Origin: Hyaloscypha bicolor E
Taxonomy: Eukaryota; Ascomycota; Leotiomycetes; Helotiales; Hyaloscyphaceae
Direction of reading: 5' to 3'
Assembly: GCF_002865645.1 (NCBI RefSeq)
Contig: NW_020194589.1
Location: forward strand, 2,331,750-2,395,749
Length of the DNA: 64,000 bases
Shown here in pieces: positions 60,301 through 64,000 of this stretch. A model generated the notes under the pieces. The model had not been told where the DNA came from. It saw nothing but the letters and a program-made list of their open reading frames with translations, and made no database searches. How positions within the stretch are numbered: position 1 is the stretch's first letter; each line of letters begins with the position of its first letter. The position numbers and the translations under genes are program-made.

Positions 60301-63300
60301 ATCTAATACTTATTTATATATTATTATATATATCTATTATATTAACTTCTTTTCTGGGCCCTTATTTCTAAGAAGCCTAAGAGAACTATAAATAGCTTTA
60401 TAAATAATTCTCTAAAACTTTTCTGGCTACTAGTTCTTTTTAAAAACTTCTTATAATTACTTTATTATTATACTAGATAATAGACTTGAGAATATAGTTT
60501 ACTAATTCTACCTAGCTAACCGCAAATTACTTCTAGTAATTTTCTTTTATAAAGGTAATATAGGTATAGTATATACTATTAGATAGAAAGCTTTTCCGGT
60601 CTTTTAATTAGTTTATAAATTCTAACTTATTCTTTATTTATAAATAAATTATTACTTTATAGGCTTAAGAGCTTAGAAAAGTTAATTCGATTTTCTGGTT
60701 TATTTATAAATTCCTTTTTTAGAATTTTCTAGGTATTTCTAATATAAAGCTAGTTCCGAATTTATAATTACTATTTAGGGAAAAGATATTATAAAAAGAT
60801 CTTTCTTTTTCTACTAATTAATCTTCTTTTTCCTTAATTATAATACTATATCTAGTTTTTTCTTATTTCTTGCCTTCTTTCTTTAAGCCTTCTTTAAGCT
60901 TCTTTAAGCTTTATTTAAGCTTTATTTAAGTTTTCTTCTAATTTCCTTTTTTACTTCTTTATTTATTAAAATAAATACTTCTCTTAGTACTTATTAGTCT
61001 ATTATTACTTATTTAGCTAATACTCTTATATTCTTAATTTACCTTTACTATCTTTAATATTTCAAGAATATTACTAAGTTTCCTAATCTTATTTATATTA
61101 AGAGTAATAATTACTTAATATATAATTATTATTACTTTAAAAATAAGAAATATAATCCTATAAGTTATAATTTTCTTTATTTATTTCTTATTCTAATATT
61201 ATCTAAGGTTCCTTAAATATATATAATATAATTAAATTACCTTTTTTAAGTTATTAATATATATAAGTATCTTTCTTATCTTTTGCCTAAAAGAAAAAAA
61301 GCTATTACTATCTTTCTTTTATATTAAATAGTATATACTTCTTATATTAAAGCTATTATTTAAGGCTAATAGATTTCTCTAATAATTCAAGAAATAGATT
61401 AAGTAATTCTTATTAGCTTAGTATAAGTATAAAGTATTCTTAATAGTATAATTAATATTCTTTAGTATTAAGTAAACTTATTTTTTTCTTATTTCTTACT
61501 AATAACTAATAGTTTTATAAACTAATTTATTACTTATTTCTCGAGAGAATCCTAATAAGAATAATAATAAAAATAATAGAAAGTAATTATAAAAGTAAGA
61601 TATTTATAGAATATAGAAATTAAAGTTTTTAGAGTTCTTAATAATTTTTATATAGTTTTTCTAAGAATAAATATATGGTTTTTAATAGTTTCCTAATAAA
61701 AGCATTTATTTTTTATGTTTTTATTTAGCTAATAGTATTATAATATTACTTTTTTCTAAGTATTCTTATAATTCTTGAGCTATATTCTCTAGATTACTTA
61801 GTAATTCCCATATATTATTTACTAGTAAATAGCCTTTCTAATAAATAAGATATTTCTTTTATTTTTTATTTTTCTTATAAGCTATAATAGATTTTACCTC
61901 GAATTCTTCTTTATTCTTAATCTTAACTAGTTCTAGTTCTACTATAGTACTAGCTTGCAGGTATTATAGTTCTAAGAAAGAAATATAGAAAATATTATAG
62001 ATTTAATATAATAATAGTAATTTCAAGTAATATATTTATTTATATATTCTTATAATTTCTAGAACTTTAAAGAAGCTAAGATATCTATTTACTAGCTTTA
62101 TACTAGGTTATAGCTATTAAATATTCTTTATATAAAATATAACTTTATTATATATATTAAACTTCTTATTAATATATTTCTTATTATAGTACTTTTTTTA
62201 TATATTTATTACTTCTTATTATTACTTCTCTAGTATTTCTTATTTTACTTAAATTCTCTATATTCTTTTCTATATTACTAATACTTCTTTTTCTGGAATA
62301 TTATTCTTAATATATAGTTTAATACTAAAATAAAATTCATATAATATATAAAATGAGAGAATTTCTATTATTAAATATATAAAGTTATTATATATGAATT
62401 CTATAAAAGCAAGCTTTATTACCTAGTTATTTTACTAGTAACTAGTATAGTATCTTAAGTACTATTCTAGAGTTTGGTTTAAATTCTTTATTTATTTATT
62501 AGTTTATAAGTAAAATACTATATTTAGCTATTATTAAACCTTTAAGTAAAAGTATAGACTTAACTAGAACTTATTTATAAAAACAAATTCTTTATTAGAA
62601 ATTATACCTATAAGTATACTAAAGTCTTTAATAATATAATATATAAATAGTTTTACTAATTCAGGAATCGAGATTTTCTTAGTAATTAGAATATATTATA
62701 CTATTTTTATATATCTATTAATAATAATAAGTATAGAATTATATATCTTATTATAAAACCTAGAAAAAGGTAATCCTATAATAAAGTTTATAGTAATTTC
62801 TTATTATAGCTTAGAAAAGAGGAAGAATAAACTAAATATACTATATAATAAATATCTTTTTATCTTAGTTTATTAATATATAAGGTAAGTTCTAATATAG
62901 TTTTTTATATTCTTTTTTATATTTTATTAGAAATACTTTCTCTAGAGAATCTCTAGTATCTTACTAGTACTAAAATACTTACTTATAAGATTATTATAAT
63001 TAGCTTATAGTAATTTTTCTTTAAGAGCCGGCTTATTTAGTATATAAATAGTATTCTAATATTTTAATAACTCAGATATATTAAGTTTCTAAGTCTTAAT
63101 AGCTTTAGTAAAGATTCTTTTTAAGAACTATTTATATTACTAGTATTATACTAATAAATTAAGCCCTTAGTACTATAATAGTAATTTAAGTAATATTTCT
63201 TTATTTTTCTTATATATTATTTCGGATATAATTATTTATATAACTAGAATTCGTAATATATATTATTTATAACTAGCTATACTAGTAATAGGCTTAAGTA

Positions 63301-64000
63301 ATAATATTTCTAGTATTACTTTATTACTAAAATAAATTTCCTTTCTAGGATTTCTTAGTATCTTACTAATTAAGAAATATTTATTTTTCTTTTTCTAGGC
63401 CTTAAATTATAATATTATAGGAATAGTATAATATTCTATTACTACTATTTATAAGGCTCTTTATTTTATATTCTATAGCTTATTATAAAGTATAAGTAAT
63501 AAAATATCTTTATTTATATCTATTATAAAGTCTGGCTTTCTTAATAGCCTATTAGTAAAGTTATTATACCCTGGCTAGTATTCTAAAATAAAAATAAAAA
63601 TAACTAGTTCTTTTATTTATCTTATTTATTAATTATTTAGTTTTCTCTTAGTTATAAAATATTTTAAATTATTATAATTTATCTTAATAATAATAGTATA
63701 CCGGGTATATATTAGGTAATATTACTAAATATAAAATACTAGAATAATAGCTAAAAGTTTAGAATTATATATCTTATATTTATTCTTAATTATAATTATT
63801 TTCTTTAAATAGAAAGTAATAGGATATTACCTGGCTTCTATTTTCTTACTAAAGAGCTAGGAAATTATATTTATAATTATAAATCCTAAAATATTTATTT
63901 TTATATAAATCTTTAAGGCTAGATTAAAATAATAAAGAATTAGTATTATTATAAATATAATTTATAGTTCTTTAAAAGCCCTATTTGCCTTATTTATCTA
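56710..64000. repeat. RIP-degraded AT-rich repeat block
   Basis: From about 56,710 to the window end the sequence is almost entirely A and T, dominated by TA/TAA/ATT words, with no usable ORF on either strand. This is the signature of repeat-induced point mutation of transposons in ascomycetes. Two relics are recognisable (pogo-type transposase at the left, chromovirus at the right). Bases from about 58,200 to 61,700 contain nothing I can identify beyond an imperfect TTCTTTAAGC/TTTATTTAAGC tandem repeat near 60,880-60,935. The block continues past the right edge. Confidence 0.9.
61741..63850 (-). pseudogene. Relic of a Ty3/Gypsy chromovirus retrotransposon (RNase H, integrase, chromodomain)
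   Basis: Read on the minus strand, three domains appear in pol order. RNase H at about 63,720-63,845: 'YPITFYLKKI' then 'NKYKIYNSKLLAIILVF', matching the W-H-P-.-A-F-.-S-.-K ... N-Y-.-I-.-D-.-E-L-L-A-I block. Integrase zinc-binding region at about 62,881-63,000: 'YYNNLISKYFSTSKILEIL' then KYF**NIKKNIKNYIRTY, where H and C ligands have become Y. Integrase core at about 62,700-62,780: 'NFIIGLPFSRFY' and 'NSILIIINRYIK', with D turned to N. Chromodomain at 61,741-61,910: 'EEFEVKSIIAYKKNKK' and KGYLLVNNIWEL. Every change is of the G:C to A:T type. Reverse transcriptase and gag must lie right of the window. LTRs were not identified. Confidence 0.85.

Noticed and set aside
60880..60935. TTCTTTAAGC tandem units considered as a telomere or subtelomere repeat
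   Set aside because: Only a few imperfect copies in an AT-rich block, and the sequence does not match TTAGGG-type telomere repeats.
1..64000. tRNA, rRNA and CRISPR arrays
   Set aside because: I looked for B-box-like GGTTCGAATCC motifs, conserved rRNA segments and regularly spaced direct repeats with unique spacers. None was convincing, and the only regular repeat is coding (TPR array).

Overview
This window looks like nuclear DNA from a filamentous ascomycete. Most genes are interrupted by short introns (about 44-180 bp, GT...AG). Recognisable products are fungal single-copy proteins such as DCP2, IBA57, RNR small subunit, SRP9, a DSC-complex E3 ligase, DNA ligase IV and an S28 peptidase. 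Two regions have collapsed into AT-rich, stop-riddled repeats, the typical trace of repeat-induced point mutation (RIP). The gene content and style would suit a leotiomycete (Helotiales), but that is an inference and not proven by the sequence.

Layout. Bases 1-26,150 are a dense euchromatic block: a Cwf23/DNAJC17-type J protein (+), IBA57 (-), DCP2 (-), a DUF4112 membrane protein (+), RNR2 (+), SRP9 (-), a DUF1308 protein (+), two unrecognised ORFs (+), a Sec2-domain Rab GEF (+), uracil phosphoribosyltransferase (-), a fluoride exporter (+) and a secreted S28 prolyl peptidase (+). Bases 26,157-30,767 hold a small membrane-protein gene split by a 3,572-bp hAT transposon. The element has 18-bp perfect terminal inverted repeats and an 8-bp target-site duplication, and its transposase has decayed. 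Bases 32,200-49,340 are again ordinary: a PDI/ERp38 protein (+), HSBP1 (-), Dsc1/Tul1 E3 ligase (+), LIG4 (-), a disordered conserved protein (+), an IRS4-type EH protein (+) and a peroxisomal D-amino-acid oxidase (-). Bases 49,340-56,400 are accessory: a large TPR-CHAT protein (-) with twelve near-identical 45-residue repeats, and small or unrecognised ORFs. Bases 56,425-64,000 are AT-rich repeat DNA. In it I recognise a pogo/Fot-type DDE transposase relic and a Ty3/Gypsy chromovirus relic (RNase H, integrase, chromodomain), both on the minus strand.

How genes relate. There are no operons. Housekeeping functions cover mRNA decay and splicing (DCP2, J protein), Fe-S assembly (IBA57), nucleotide supply (RNR2, UPRT), the secretory path (SRP9, Sec2, PDI, DSC ligase, S28 peptidase), stress control (HSBP1, FEX), NHEJ repair (LIG4) and D-amino-acid use (DAO). 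RNR2 has five ACGCGT boxes, four of them inside introns, suggesting MBF-type cell-cycle control. The most unusual parts are the hAT-split gene, with pristine ends around a ruined interior, and the TPR-CHAT locus beside the RIP-degraded block.

Gene models were built by eye from splice sites and reading-frame continuity. Total lengths were checked arithmetically, but no alignment was run.
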